Positions 7,833 through 18,955 of a stretch of 64,000 nt of DNA are shown here, in pieces. Positions within the stretch are counted from its first letter, which is position 1, and each line of letters starts with the position of its first letter. The notes below the pieces were generated by a model that did no database searches, was not told where the DNA came from, and saw only the letters and a program-made list of their open reading frames with translations. Both the position numbers and the translations under genes were made by a program. Source of the DNA: Symbiodinium kawagutii (Eukaryota; Sar; Dinophyceae; Suessiales; Symbiodiniaceae); NCBI GenBank assembly GCA_009767595.1, contig VSDK01007138.1, forward strand, positions 1 through 64,000, read 5' to 3'.

Positions 7833-7911
7833 TATTCCTAACTTATATATTTATTTACATGTACATGATTTAATCATTTACAATCATTGATAATCATGAA
7901 TAATCTATTCT

Positions 7912-8103
7912 ATGCCCATTTCTACGCACATCCAAGGCACATCATGGTGGCACCTTCACCCTGCAACGAAGCCTGGGCCCACCGCCTCCCAGGTGGACGA
8001 GTTGCCCAGCGCACGTCGGCAGATGCTGCGACAGCAGTGGCATCGCCTACAGGTCCGACCATTCGCTGCGGCGCGCAGAAAGTGGTGGTTAAGGAAGGTT
8101 GAA
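7912..8103 (+). CDS. Exon-like island at the host junction
   Basis: The frame contains SQVDELPSARRQMLRQQWH and RPFAAARRKWWLRK, with GC-rich codons quite unlike the viral block. It ends at a possible splice donor (AAG/GTTGAA). No product recognised. It may be an exon of the host gene interrupted by the element or simply host DNA next to it. Confidence 0.3.
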
Positions 8104-9070
8104 GTGATGATTGGCTAGTGACTAGTGGTGAACTGTTGGCAAAGTGATGACTAAGTAATGACTGAGTGATGTGTTGTAAAAGTGATGGGTTAAATGATGA
8201 CTGAGTGATGACTAAGTGATGACTGAGTGATGAGTAAGACTAAGTGATGGGTTAAGTGATGACTAAGTGATGACCACTGTACACTGTACATGATGACAAG
8301 TGAGTGACTAGTGATTAAGTAGTGACTCAGTAGTGATTCCAATGAATAAAGGGTTCTGATGATCAACTCGTGATGAGCTAAGGTTGGATTAAGGGTGAAC
8401 TAGTGAACTACTAAGGTTGAATTGAGAGAGAACTCGTCATGGTTATGCAGGAGTAAACTGATGATGAGCTAGTGACTAGTGACTAACATGGACTAACATT
8501 TTAGTTTTTGATTGACTATAATAGACTGATGATTGACAGATTACTGCCACTGGATAACTAATGGTTGACTAGCGATTCATTCATGATTAAGTGGTGACTC
8601 ATGATTGACCAGGTTTTTACTAATGATAGCGTCGATGTTTATGGTCAACTACAGTGACCAAATTATTAACTGATATTAAGGGCGTGGGTTGGTTGATGAT
8701 TAAGGAATCAAGAGATTAAAGTTGAACAAATGATTAACCAATGATTGCTGTGGCTTAACATGATGATCAGTCTCTGATGAACTAGTGATCAAATGATACA
8801 TTGATAATTAACTAATGTTTAAATCATTTCAAGGCTTAAACTAATGATTAATTAGTGATCAAATAGTGGTGAAGTGATCAACTAGTTTTGGTTGTCTAAG
8901 GGTTAACCTAATTGTGATGAAGTAGTTAGATTAAATGACCATTTAAGTGTGACTAAGTAATCACTAGTCAGTAGCTGATGGTTAAACTAGCGATTGACTA
9001 GTGATTAAATTTGGTTGACTCATGAGTACTGTGGGCTAATGATCTTCAACACTGAAATCATGGTTTGATC
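8104..9070. repeat. Degenerate TGATGACTAAG low-complexity tract
   Basis: About 960 bases are built of drifting variants of GTGATGACTAAGTGATG, GATTGACTAGTG and AACTAGTGATC. No reading frame or splice structure is evident. Confidence 0.7.
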
Positions 9071-9210
9071 AATGGTTGATATTGGTGTATAGTAATTCAC
9101 AATGGATGGACACTGGTGAAGTACTGACTAGACATGGTTGTTGTTGGCTTAAACACACAGAAGAATGGTGGACAGTTGGCATATGGGGACAACCTTTGAT
9201 TAATGATGAT

Positions 9211-9345
9211 TGCAGCTTGAAACGAGCAAGAAAAGAGCAAAACAAACGAGCACTCAATCAACTACACGGGGGACATCAGCACCAGCAAGCAGCAACACCA
9301 GCATCAACAAGCAGTCATGGCTTCAGATGTTCTCAGTGTTCCTAG
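9211..9345 (+). CDS. Exon-like terminal fragment, Lys/Gln/His-rich
   Basis: After a GATTGCAG acceptor-like site the frame reads LKRARKEQNKRALNQLHGGH, continues Gln/Ala/Ser-rich and stops at TAG 9343-9345. Product unknown; the upstream exon was not identified. Confidence 0.25.
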   Translation, partial: CSLKRARKEQNKRALNQLHGGHQHQQAATPASTSSHGFRCSQCS

Positions 9346-10107
9346 TTCTTCTTGTTGCGGATTGATTGTCATTGGTTGTCCTTTGATTACATTTGCAGCC
9401 TGCAGCAAGAGGTTTCTATAGACCAGCACAATGGGAATATCGGGCGGGTCAACAGCTTTACAACCAATGACCCTTGCAGGATAGTTCATAGGGACGATTG
9501 TTGTTGGTGGCAACGTCCAAAAGGGCAACGATGAGTCAAGCCCTTTTGACACACTTCTCGGGCCCATGACAAAAAATCAACCAACAGTCATGACATCAGC
9601 CAACCAAAGACACGGCTGCGTTCAAATTGACAAGTTGTAGATGCATATTAGTTGGTCCACATATTTGATGGGAGGTCACTAGCTATGAGCTCGTTGAATT
9701 GAGGTTTATCACCAGTTGGATCTCCTAGTAGTGGCTTAGAGTGGCTTCCAATTCCTCCTGACTCCCAACAAAGCTATAGTTTCTTCCTTCGATGGTTGGC
9801 AATCTAGCCATTTGCTTGGGTTCTCTCCGCTGCATGCCTCCAGGGTTGTATACTCACAGGTATGGTTGGTTGTCGTTGGTTGCGATCATCACATGGCAGC
9901 CATTCGTATTTTTTCTGGTTGGTGGCCAAAGTTGGTTGATTGGTATTGTTGGTTGCGGTCATTGTTGCCTGCGGACCTATGGCAATGTTTGGCGACCAGA
10001 AGTCAGTGCATCCTCACAACATGGACACCGGTACCAACAAGATTCTAGGTTTAGCATCAGCATGTAGTCATCAATCCCAGTCAGGCCAATCATGTATGAG
10101 CAATTGT

Positions 10108-10205
10108 ATGGCTATGGGTCAATGTTAACCAACAATAATGGGGGTTAATTAAGAGCCAACAAAAGTATAGGGAAAACAATGGTTAATGATAGGGGAACCA
10201 CAGCA
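10108..10205. repeat. Family C element, right end decayed
   Basis: The left end ATGGCTATGGGTCAA and the interior (TAATGATAGGGGAACCA) match the family C copies at 44.2, 54.9 and 60.6 kb. The right terminal repeat is not intact. Confidence 0.5.
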
Positions 10206-10851
10206 ATATGATAAGCGACAAGGTTTTGATGTATCTGATATATCTAAAGAGTGGATCAACCAAATGGTACGACATGACATTTGATCATACCAATGACAAT
10301 GATATTGGTATCATTAATATTGCTATGACATATGGGTATGTGCCAAAAGAGTGGTACTCCCAAAAACCTATAGTTTCCTAGTAATCTGATCATTTTTCGG
10401 TGAGTCATTGGTTACCCTATGGCTTGACACACAGCTCTATGATCACGCCCATGGTATGAACGGGCATTGAGTCGAGTCGGAAGCTGCCGCGTGCAGGGAG
10501 TCACCAGCAAGGACTTTGAGCTGAGCAGTTGCAACGATGGTGGTTGGTAATTGTTAGAGTGGTAAACGAGGATGAATGGTGCTTACCATTCTGATGCTGG
10601 CGAATAAAGGACAACAGGGTTCATAAGGGTTGATAGTGATAAATGGTGGTGGTTACTGGTGGTTGATGATGGTGAATAATGGCTAATTGATAATGGTTGA
10701 CAAGTTATTCACAAGGGTCAATCAGAAGGGTTAATAGTGGCAACTAGTGGTTAATAGTGGTTGAAGCATGCTTAGTTAAAAGTTGATATGGTTATGAATG
10801 ATACTTGGTAATATGTCTATTTAGTGGTTTTTGATAATTGTTAACAAGCTG

Positions 10852-10920
10852 CAGGTTGGCAGTTTTAAGTATTGGTTATTTTCAAGTTTTTTTTCGGATG
10901 GGATTCAACCACCAACCAGG
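10852..10920. repeat. Family B element, diverged copy
   Basis: The right end GATTCAACCACCAACCAG is intact; the left end is degraded. The interior TTTCAAGTTTTTTTTC resembles other family B copies. Confidence 0.45.
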
Positions 10921-11520
10921 CTGGTTAATAAGCTGGTCAAGTAACGGCAAACCACGGTGAATGATGGTTCAACGGCTTCGTAGTGATGGTACAGTAAGTC
11001 AAAGTTTCTGTGACCATTATAAAAGCAGTGGTTGGTGGACTTATTCATGTTGCGGGTCTGCTGGTGTGCGGGTGGGGGTGGAAATATGAAATAATCCATG
11101 AAATTGGGAAAGCCTGGAACCAACCAGGACTGAATCAATCTCACTACGCAGGTAGACATCTCTAAAATGTTGGGCACGAAGAAATAACCCAACTGCGATC
11201 CGGGGATAGACAACTATGTCATGTTTGAAGTACATCAAATAGTTTTAGAATACTTCACTCACTCAATATTCAATCCTCTCTCTACATGTCGTCTTAGAGG
11301 GCGATCGCAGGTTCGTATGGTGTTTCAAGATGGGGAATTGCTCTCCACCTAAGCATTTCTATACCTCGTAGCCGGGTGAGTCATGGTCTCTGGGTGGCTT
11401 CAGTTTCTGAAGGGAATTGTAGGCTTGTGGCTGTGTGTCAAGGCCCCTGTGCCCTAAGTGGGCGGCCCTTGTGACCCATGCCTGACATTGAGATGGCCGG
11501 GGCCCGGGTCTGGGGGTTTC

Positions 11521-11650
11521 TCAACTGGCAGATACCATGCCTTTCGCACCAGTGAGACCACCGCGGCCAGGACTTTTTCGAACGATGGGGACAGACCTCT
11601 GCACTTTGGAGTGAAAGCTGTTGCAGCTGTGGCGCGGAGTGTGGTAATCC
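11521..11650 (+). CDS. Exon-like island
   Basis: The frame reads GRYHAFRTSETTAARTFSND then RPLHFGVKAVAAVARSVVI with GC-rich codons, ending near a GTAATC donor-like site. Product unknown. Confidence 0.3.
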
Positions 11651-12241
11651 TTTGGTTTGTAGCTGTTGCTTAAACAGCTGGTACCACGGCTTATCATGGC
11701 TTAACATGGTTGGTCACGTATCAATAGAACACCTGATCGGTGGGAAAACACCGGCCGCTCTTTGCGGTTGTCCATGGGGTGGTTCACTGTTGAAAGTGTT
11801 GGTACTGCCATTGGCAATGTCTAATGATTCCCAAATCATCCCCTGTGTTGGGGGGATGATAATGGGCGCAAAGGGATGGCTCGTATCTTTTTGGTATGGG
11901 CGGCTATCACTCCATGGCCCATGCGCATGAGTCTCCCTGGGATAATCAATACAGATAAAAGTGGGAACTGGAAAATTGTATGATTTACACTCTGGTAAAC
12001 TGACCTGGAAGTAGGAAACCATCATATTTTGTAGGGGGCCCTTGGGAAATCACCCATGAATAGTAGATTTGCTATTGCAAACAATGGTGTCGCTTTTGCT
12101 GTCCAGCCCATCCCCACACCATAGCCGAGCTACATGGTCAAGGGGAAAAGGTGCCAGAAAGGATCATGGGTCCTGTAGTGAAATGAATTTGCGTGATGAT
12201 TGGGGAGGATCATTGCTGAATTTGAGATAAGAAATGCTTGA

Positions 12242-12339
12242 CTGGTTGGTGGTTTCAAACATTTTTTATTTTCCCTAGTAGTTATTTACAATTGGTTGGT
12301 TGACAAATATTTTTCAAAGGGGTTGAAACCACCAACCAG
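12242..12339. repeat. Family B element, full length (98 bp)
   Basis: It starts CTGGTTGGTGGTTTCAAACA and ends GGTTGAAACCACCAACCAG, exact terminal inverted repeats. TTGA stands on both sides and may be a target duplication. The interior TTTTCCCTAGTA / GGTTGGTTGAC is shared with the other copies. No coding flank was found here. Confidence 0.85.
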
Positions 12340-12739
12340 TTGATGATTCTGAAATGACGGTTGCGGATCACTGCTTAGCATTGTCACAATGAATCTTTCT
12401 CAGAGCACGGCTCCTTGAAGGCTCAACCTGCTCAGGACTTTGCAAGTCTTGCAATCGAACTTTGGTTGGAAGACAAGTCCTTGGAGGACCAGCCTTACCA
12501 CGGACTGCTGCGACGTGGCAATGGTGGTGTTCGTCTGGCCCACCGCCCTGCAAGGTCATCATTCTTTATAGGGTAACCGATGGAAAGGCTGCAATTTGGG
12601 GAATCCTGCGTGGCTCTGTCCAAGAAAGTTTTCATTGGCACAACTGCACTTGCCCCAGTTGAAGTGTGCTGGCTGCTCTTAAGTTAGTTAATCAAATTTA
12701 CAATGAAATGTAAACTGGGTATAGAATTGATTAGCAAGG

Positions 12740-12815
12740 TATTTTGACCATTATGGTAATAAACCATCCAGACTTGGGGATTCCCAGTCACTGGCTTGAG
12801 AAACCACAATATTTG
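12740..12815. repeat. Family A element, right half
   Basis: TAATAAACCATCCAGACTTG followed by GGGATTCCC and CTTGAGAAACCACAATA matches the right half of family A; the left terminal repeat is missing. Confidence 0.5.
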
Positions 12816-12928
12816 GTTACGCAGCATCATGGTAAACCATGAATTCAGCAGCAGTTTCCCCATACTCATCAGAATTTGACCCATGGCCCAGTCGCACATC
12901 CTGCTGCCGGGGCGTTAACACGGCAGCT

Positions 12929-13027
12929 CACCAGGAAGTCCTTCAGAGATGTAAAGATTTGGGCCAACTCTCTGAGAAGGCGAGGCCGGCAGAAATCACC
13001 AGCAGTTGTGCTAGTTGCAGTTCCTAA
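12929..13027 (+). CDS. Exon-like terminal fragment
   Basis: After CACGGCAG the frame reads AHQEVLQRCKDLGQLSEKAR, then Pro/Ala/Ser, and stops at TAA. Helical, charged and coding-like; product unknown. Confidence 0.3.
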   Translation, partial: HQEVLQRCKDLGQLSEKARPAEITSSCASCSS

Positions 13028-13766
13028 GGTGGTCAACCATCAATTCTGATGTCAAGTCTGATGGTTTTAACTGATGACAGCTTGCAACCCAGTTTTACAA
13101 TGGTTGTCATTCAAGTATAGGAAGTTATGAAGCGCTGGATGGGGATCTATGGAAGCTTCTGAGGCCAAAATTGAAATAATCAACATGTTGGGGGTTTCTA
13201 CTGCTGTCAGTTTCTACTGCTGTCATGTGGACGCCGTTCCGTGGTACTGCAGTGCCCTACGTAAGAATAATCCATAACTATCCATAACTTATGACCCAGT
13301 TGCAACTGAAAACCCAGTCGTATCATGTAATATCCATGGAATCAACCCGGTTAATCAAGAGCTGGATCTCCCACTATGTATGATGTAGTACCGCGGATGT
13401 CGTATGTACTTGTAATTTGCGCTGTAGCAGTTGTTGTTGACACCCAATCAGACGGCATTCCCGAGAAAAAGACTATTTTTGTTGCCATGTTTGGTATGCT
13501 CACAAGTTCTTTTTTTGTATTGTATCACTACAGGCCTGTAGGAATACTTGGCAACAAACCAGCAACAATACTTTGCATTTTCCCCAGAATGGCAATGACG
13601 AATTGATCTACTGCGGACGGCCTCAAGAAAATCTGATGGTAATGATTGACAGTGGTTCATCATGATTCATGCTGCTAATCATTCGTACAGAGTGAATAGT
13701 ATGGCTATAGCATAATGGGTAGGCTGAATGTAGGCTGATTCATGAAGTGATGCTTACGAATGGTAG

Positions 13767-13867
13767 CTGGTTGGTGATTAAAACATGTTGTATTTTCCCT
13801 AGTAATTTTTATCAAATGGTTGGTTGGCTACTATTTTTCACGATGGTGTGGTTCAACCACCAACCAG
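13767..13867. repeat. Family B element, full length
   Basis: Left end CTGGTTGGTGATTAAAACA and right end GGTTCAACCACCAACCAG, with the family interior TTTTCCCTAGTAA. A second right end alone (ACCACCAACCAGGTAAGC) occurs at about 13,965-13,983. Confidence 0.8.
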
Positions 13868-15599
13868 TGATGATCACTATTAGCCAATTTTAAACCACAT
13901 TGTTAACATCTAGTAGCCATATTATCAACCATATTATCAACCAATGTCTACATATTGTAGGGGTGGTTCAACCACCAACCAGGTAAGCTCTGACGCTTCA
14001 TGATGCGTCGTCTCTACCCCCAAAACGGTAGCACGGGACTCCAACCGCGGCGTGCCAGGAGATGTCGCCTGGTTGCTTGGACAATCACCCTGCGGCGGCT
14101 GGGAGGAGCCTTTGGTTTGATATCATTGGCGCCATTGAATGATATGATGATACAATACTGATTAATTATCCATTCATATGTAGATTATGGTATATTCATA
14201 CATTTTGTTTTGATTTATATTTAGATATATGTATGTATATACTTATATACTGATTATGGTATGCTATACCATTTTTTAGAAAATTGCACTAGAAACTGAA
14301 TCAGTCTATGGGATTGTCCACAAACATGTATCCAGGAAAATGGAATACATCCCCAAAAATGGTACTATTGCTTATCCCTAGTGCTCCAAACACCTGCTGA
14401 GAAAGTGATTGGACCCTTCAAATCAGCCCCAAGTAGAGTCTCAGAAGGTACTTGGAGCACGAGGGTATGTTTTGAATTATTCATGTTGCTCGCTGTATGC
14501 AAGACACTGGTGGTTGTCCAGTGCCGCTCGGAAATCCACCAGCGGGGAATGTCGGAAAGCGTTGCAGAACGCCCGCCTGGGATGAACAAGACCATGGAGA
14601 TGTTTTCTTGCAATATGCTTACAAGATTCACAGCTAGGCATAGACCAGATAAAAAAGTAGCAAAAAAACATATATATCTATATGTATATACACATTTACA
14701 TATATTCATGATGTTTGCACATGAGATTTGTCTAATGATATGCTATTCTGCTAGACGCACCTGTTGAATATCCACAGAATGCAAAGTGAATCGTCTCTTT
14801 GAACATTGTAGTTGTAGTGATAGGGTGCAAGGATCGTTCATTCCTACAAGAAATACGTTTGGATTTGGTCAGAAAACCAGCTCACCACAACAGGAACAAG
14901 TTAGCAGTCTTGTTGGTTGATTGAATTGGTATACTAGAACCGATCTACATACATGAGGGCCCACCGATTCCAGTCCGCTGATTGATCATGATGGCAAGCT
15001 TATGATTAGTTACTATAAATCAAAAAGTGATCAACTGTCCTGAATCAATAGTTTATCAACAGTCTTACAATGACCGTTGCTGTTGATCTCCCATTAGATT
15101 ACCCAGATGATTCATTTTGGCCTCACAGCTGGGCTGACCTTTAGCACATCATAGATTTTCCTGAAGCGTGGGACATCAACCACCAGTAGGCCACCGACCA
15201 ACAATTAGCCATCCTGTAACCATGACCATCACCGAATCATCACTTAAAATGACTTAACCATTCGCCATTCAGCCAACGGTTGTAGCCATCACTTAACATG
15301 AAGTTAACATGACTCAACTCTACCAGCCGTTGGCCAACCATTTGTTTGTACCTCATCATATTATTTGAGGGCCGCTGTCAGTCCTTCCTGGCCACTGCTC
15401 AGGTTACATCTTGCAGGCAGGATGAAGCAAGGGGGCGCTGGTTTCGCAAGATTTCTAAGCTGGTTTCCGTGGGTTTCCGGCCACAATTGGCGGTTAAATC
15501 ATCTCGTGACTCATCTGGTGATCTCTGTATTGATGCAATTTTCAGTCGTTCTACTCTGGATTCCTGTCAGTTTCCGTTGTTCAATGTCAAATTCATACT

Positions 15600-15780
15600 C
15601 GGAAACATGTCGGATCTCCTGGTTTCCCACCGTTTCTGTCGTTTTCCCATGGAATTTGCTATTGTTTCCCATTGGTTTTCCCATGGGTTTTCCCACGGTT
15701 TTCCAGTGGTTTCCCCATGGTCTCCTATGCTTTTTGATGGAATTTCCATTGGTTTTCCCATGGTTTTCCTATCCCAAGGG
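15600..15780. repeat. Degenerate TTTTCCCATGG tandem repeat
   Basis: About a dozen variants of GGTTTTCCCATGG follow one another. They generate long open frames in several phases (for example MGKPMGKPMG-like on the minus strand) that are repeat artefacts. Confidence 0.6.
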
Positions 15781-15794
15781 ATGGATCACTCACC

Positions 15795-15925
15795 ACGACG
15801 CCCCGTGTTTCGCGCATCAGGGCAGCTTCGTGGATGCCATGGCCCTGTCGGAAGATTTGAGCTTTGACCAGCTACTGCCCATGATCCGACGCTTGGCGGG
15901 GGAGGAGGCGGGGATGGTGCTGGGG
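15795..15925 (+). CDS. Exon-like island, acidic helical segment
   Basis: The frame reads HQGSFVDAMALSEDLSFDQL followed by LPMIRRLAGEEAGMV, with mostly G/C third positions. CATCAG/GGCAGC could be the acceptor and GATG/GTGCTG the donor. This is one of the most coding-like short stretches of the host part; product unknown. Confidence 0.4.
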
Positions 15926-17040
15926 ACCTGGGGGTGCTGCAGGGGTTGGATGATGGTGGGTGGTGGGTGGTGGTGGGTGGTGGGTGGGGGTTAGATGGCT
16001 GGTGGTTGATGATGATGGTTGATGATGGTTCTTGGATGAGGTTTGATGTGGTGAGTGGATGATACAGGGTTCAGTTGGTTGAGGGCTTAGGAAACACTTC
16101 TCGGTCAGTTTTTGGACCGTGATTGGGATCGCAGTTTGTTTTCTTCCAGGATTTTTTCTAACTGAAGACATGGAATGGTGGAAACTCCTATCACTCCCAA
16201 GGGAGTTTCACTTAGGGTGGTTAGCAGGATTTCTCCAGAGGCCGAGAGACTCACGGTCACTAGGAAAACCAATGTGAGTCATCAAATTAGTTTGCCCATG
16301 TTTACGTACCAATCACAGATAGAGCGTGGCACTTCAAAATGCCAGGGAGGCCAAGTAAGTGTTCTCGGCCTCACCATTATTGTGTCCACCAGTTCATGGT
16401 TTACCACTCAACTGCGGGGCACAAGGTTTGGCTGGGTCATGACCAAAACCAAACATCGACTCTTCGGTAATCATGGCACGGGATGAAAGCAATGGCTTAG
16501 GATTTGGACCCATGTTCATAGACTGGCTGAAGGGAGGTGCGGGGATCCAGGGGTGCAGTATCCATAGACTCCTTCAAAGGGGGAGCAGTTTGGAGCTACA
16601 AGAAGGGCTATGACAACCCAATGATTCCACGTTGTAGTAGACATGTGTGTTAGAAAGACAGATCATCAACATCCATAGTAGACATGTGTGTTATAAATAT
16701 GGATCATCGTCCATCATGCATATAACCAAATGGTATTAGACATTGTTTCAGCAACCGGTGATGATCACTATTAACCATCATAATCATTATACTAACCACT
16801 ATTAACCACTAAGTATAGGGGTTGAAACCACCACCCAGATTGTTTCAGCAACGACCATCCTTGGTTCTGAATCTCGGTTGCAGCGTGCCAGGTGTCTATG
16901 TACACCATCTCTCATCACAACTGTTTCGAGTCCGAGTAGCTGGGTGAAGCAGCGAAGCGCTGGGCATGGGGAGGTCACCAGCAATTCTTTCCAAGCAGAC
17001 AGGGGGTTATGCCTCAGCTTTTTTTGCGCAAAACAGGTGA

Positions 17041-17277
17041 AATGTGGACATTTCTAGCGTCCATCCTATGCTGGAAAATCAGCCGTTTGAAGAAACACAA
17101 CGAACTAAAGGGGTGTTCCTCAAGTCAGAGGGGTACCCCAAATCATCCAGTTTAATTACTGTAAAAAAACAAACAATTTTGGGGGTTCCCTATATTGAGA
17201 AACCACCATGTGGTTTTTCTAGTGTCCATACATTGCATCCCCAATCCACTGGAGATTTCCACCGGTCAAGAGCGTAA
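17041..17277 (+). CDS. Small host gene fragment with a family A intron
   Basis: The left frame (VDISSVHPMLENQPFEETQ-RTKG) ends at 17112. A proposed 87-nt intron, 17113-17199, starts GTGTTCCTCAAG and ends TATTGAG, both inside the family A terminal repeats. The right exon (KPPCGFSSVHTLHPQSTG...) stops at TAA 17275-17277. The proposed intron has no stop and is a multiple of three, so retention would also keep the frame. Product unknown. Confidence 0.35.
   Translation, partial: NVDISSVHPMLENQPFEETQRTKGVFLKSEGYPKSSSLITVKKQTILGVPYIEKPPCGFSSVHTLHPQSTGDFHRSRA
17111..17209. repeat. Family A element
   Basis: Left GGGTGTTCCTCAAG; interior GGGGTACCCCAAATCATCCA; right TTGAGAAACCACCATG. It contains the proposed intron of the surrounding frame. 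Confidence 0.75.
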
Positions 17278-17541
17278 ATGGGAGACCTGAAATCGACGGG
17301 CGCCTTGCATGGTCAACCGTTAATTTCTCCGTGAACAATGCGAAAACTCTCCGAGGAATTGTGCACAAAGAAAACGACCAAATTTGATGGCTAATGATAG
17401 ACTCATGTTTGTGATTTCATGATCTATTGATAGGGACTAATAATAGGGACCACGTGATGATAATCACGCCAGGAAACGACGAGTTGTAAGTTTCTGTTTC
17501 TATTTGGAGGTGGCCACAAGCAATGCGTACTGCTACCCAAA

Positions 17542-17973
17542 GTGACCATCGCGCGCGCTTGCACCGGTTCTTGCCTTGGGATTCTCGCAAGGAAACTTGC
17601 ACACGGTTGCGTGGATCATCCACCGTTTACATTGACATCAGATGGTTTACCTATACGGTGGTTTCTCAAAATAGGAAACCCAATAAATGGTTGGTTTATT
17701 ACTATACATGACTATAAAAGGATGATTTGGGGGTATCCCAATTTTGAGAAACACCCATACAGATATTTTTGGCTATTCTTGGATATTCTTAGAAAGGGGT
17801 GTTTCTCAAGTCATGGTGAACCCGACTTATCATCCATTTTATTCACCATTTGCAGTAATAAACCAACCATAACTTGGGGGTACCCTGTGACTTGAGAAAA
17901 CATCATATGCTTAGCATGTGTAGAGTTTTCTTACCAACGAGTCAAGTTTCAATCTCTTCACTGGCTTGGTTGA
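17542..17973 (+). CDS. Three-exon small gene with two family A introns
   Basis: Exon 1, 17542-17657, begins ATG and reads MTIARACTGSCLGILARKLA ... TLTSDGLPI. Intron 1, 17658-17748 (GTGGTTTCTC...TTTTGAG). Exon 2, 17749-17798, is only 50 nt (NTHTDIFGYSWIFLER). Intron 2, 17799-17896 (GTGTTTCTC...ACTTGAG). Exon 3 (ENIICLACVEFSYQRVKFQS...) stops at TGA 17971-17973. Phases agree at both joins (2, then 1). Both introns are family A elements and both GT and AG come from the element's inverted repeats. About 80 residues result; no family recognised. Confidence 0.45.
17655..17760. repeat. Family A element
   Basis: Left ACGGTGGTTTCTCAAAATAG, right ATTTTGAGAAACACCCATAC. It is in the inverse orientation to most copies (GATGATTTGGGGGTATCCC lies on the right). 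Confidence 0.8.
17796..17908. repeat. Family A element
   Basis: Left GGGGTGTTTCTCAAG, right GACTTGAGAAAACATCATATG. It lies 36 bases after the preceding copy. Confidence 0.75.
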
Positions 17974-18599
17974 TGAGAAATTTGTTGGAAAGCCTTGTTT
18001 TAACCATCAATTACAGGGGCTCCTGTGGATTTTCCCATTGACAATTTCACTTTGAAGGTGATTCATACCAATCATTCATACCAAATCAACCATTTATAAT
18101 ATACATATTCGTACCATATAAACTATTCGTAGAATTGATCATACCCATAGAAATTCATAGCAACTCACGCATCCAACCCATGGACCATCCCCGGTTGAGT
18201 CGACGGTCCTTGGGTCAAGCTCTTAGGCCTCGCGTAACCATGACCGTGAGCCAGCTGGAGCCAAAGGAACGACAAGGCTCGTTGAACACCACCTGGGACG
18301 CTCGTCGCTGCAGCAGATGTCGAGGATGAAACGAGAGGGAGGCAACGGCCACTCATCTCTTGTGAGGAATAAGAGGCCTGTATCTAGGAATGACTCTAGG
18401 AATGATAATAGTTATAGGTACATGATTAGTAATGAGGAACAATTAGAGATCTCCTGTATCTATAGTTAGTATTTTCACTCACAAGATACAGAGAAGATAG
18501 TAAATATAGAATTTAGATGAACATAGGAATAATGATTCATGAACATTTAGATATTGTTAATGACTGCACGCTAATAATGACACATGAATATGGAATTGT

Positions 18600-18955
18600 T
18601 TACGTATATATATATATATATAAAAAAATATAGATAAATATATATATATATGTATTTAGATAAATATTTATAATTATATATTTATATTTATTTAGAGATA
18701 AATATTTATAAATATATTTTTTATATTCAGAGACAATTTGTTTTATATATATATATATATTTATTTATATTTATATTTATGTATTTAAATATATCTATAT
18801 TTGCATATTTACATATATTTTTGATATTTAAATAAATATATATATGTTTATTTTTATATTTAAACATAATTATATATATATATACATATATTTAAGCATA
18901 TATATGTATATACAGAAATATTTATATATATAGAAACATATACATACTGTAGATT
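18600..18955. repeat. AT-only microsatellite-like tract
   Basis: About 350 bases of TATA and ATATTTA variants with almost no G or C. No gene. Confidence 0.8.

Larger units (their letters stand above)
1..7850 (+). mobile_element. Right part of an integrated polinton-like virus element
   Basis: Seven consecutive + strand reading frames are packed with gaps of tens of bases, in strongly AT-rich DNA, followed abruptly by repeat-rich non-coding eukaryotic DNA. Content includes an rve-type integrase, a DNA polymerase B-like and SF1 helicase fusion, charged small proteins and a possible capsid C-terminus. An integrase next to a family B polymerase is the hallmark of polintons and related viruses. 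The first frame is open at base 1, so the element continues to the left and neither its left terminus nor a target duplication can be seen. All large genes except the 1,325-1,478 region are intact, suggesting a young insertion. Alternatives are a virophage-like element or an unclassified relative. Confidence 0.8.

Noticed and set aside
14365..14767. Overlapping 114- and 128-aa frames on opposite strands
   Set aside because: Both are open by chance over the same stretch, with no splice context or coherent composition favouring either.
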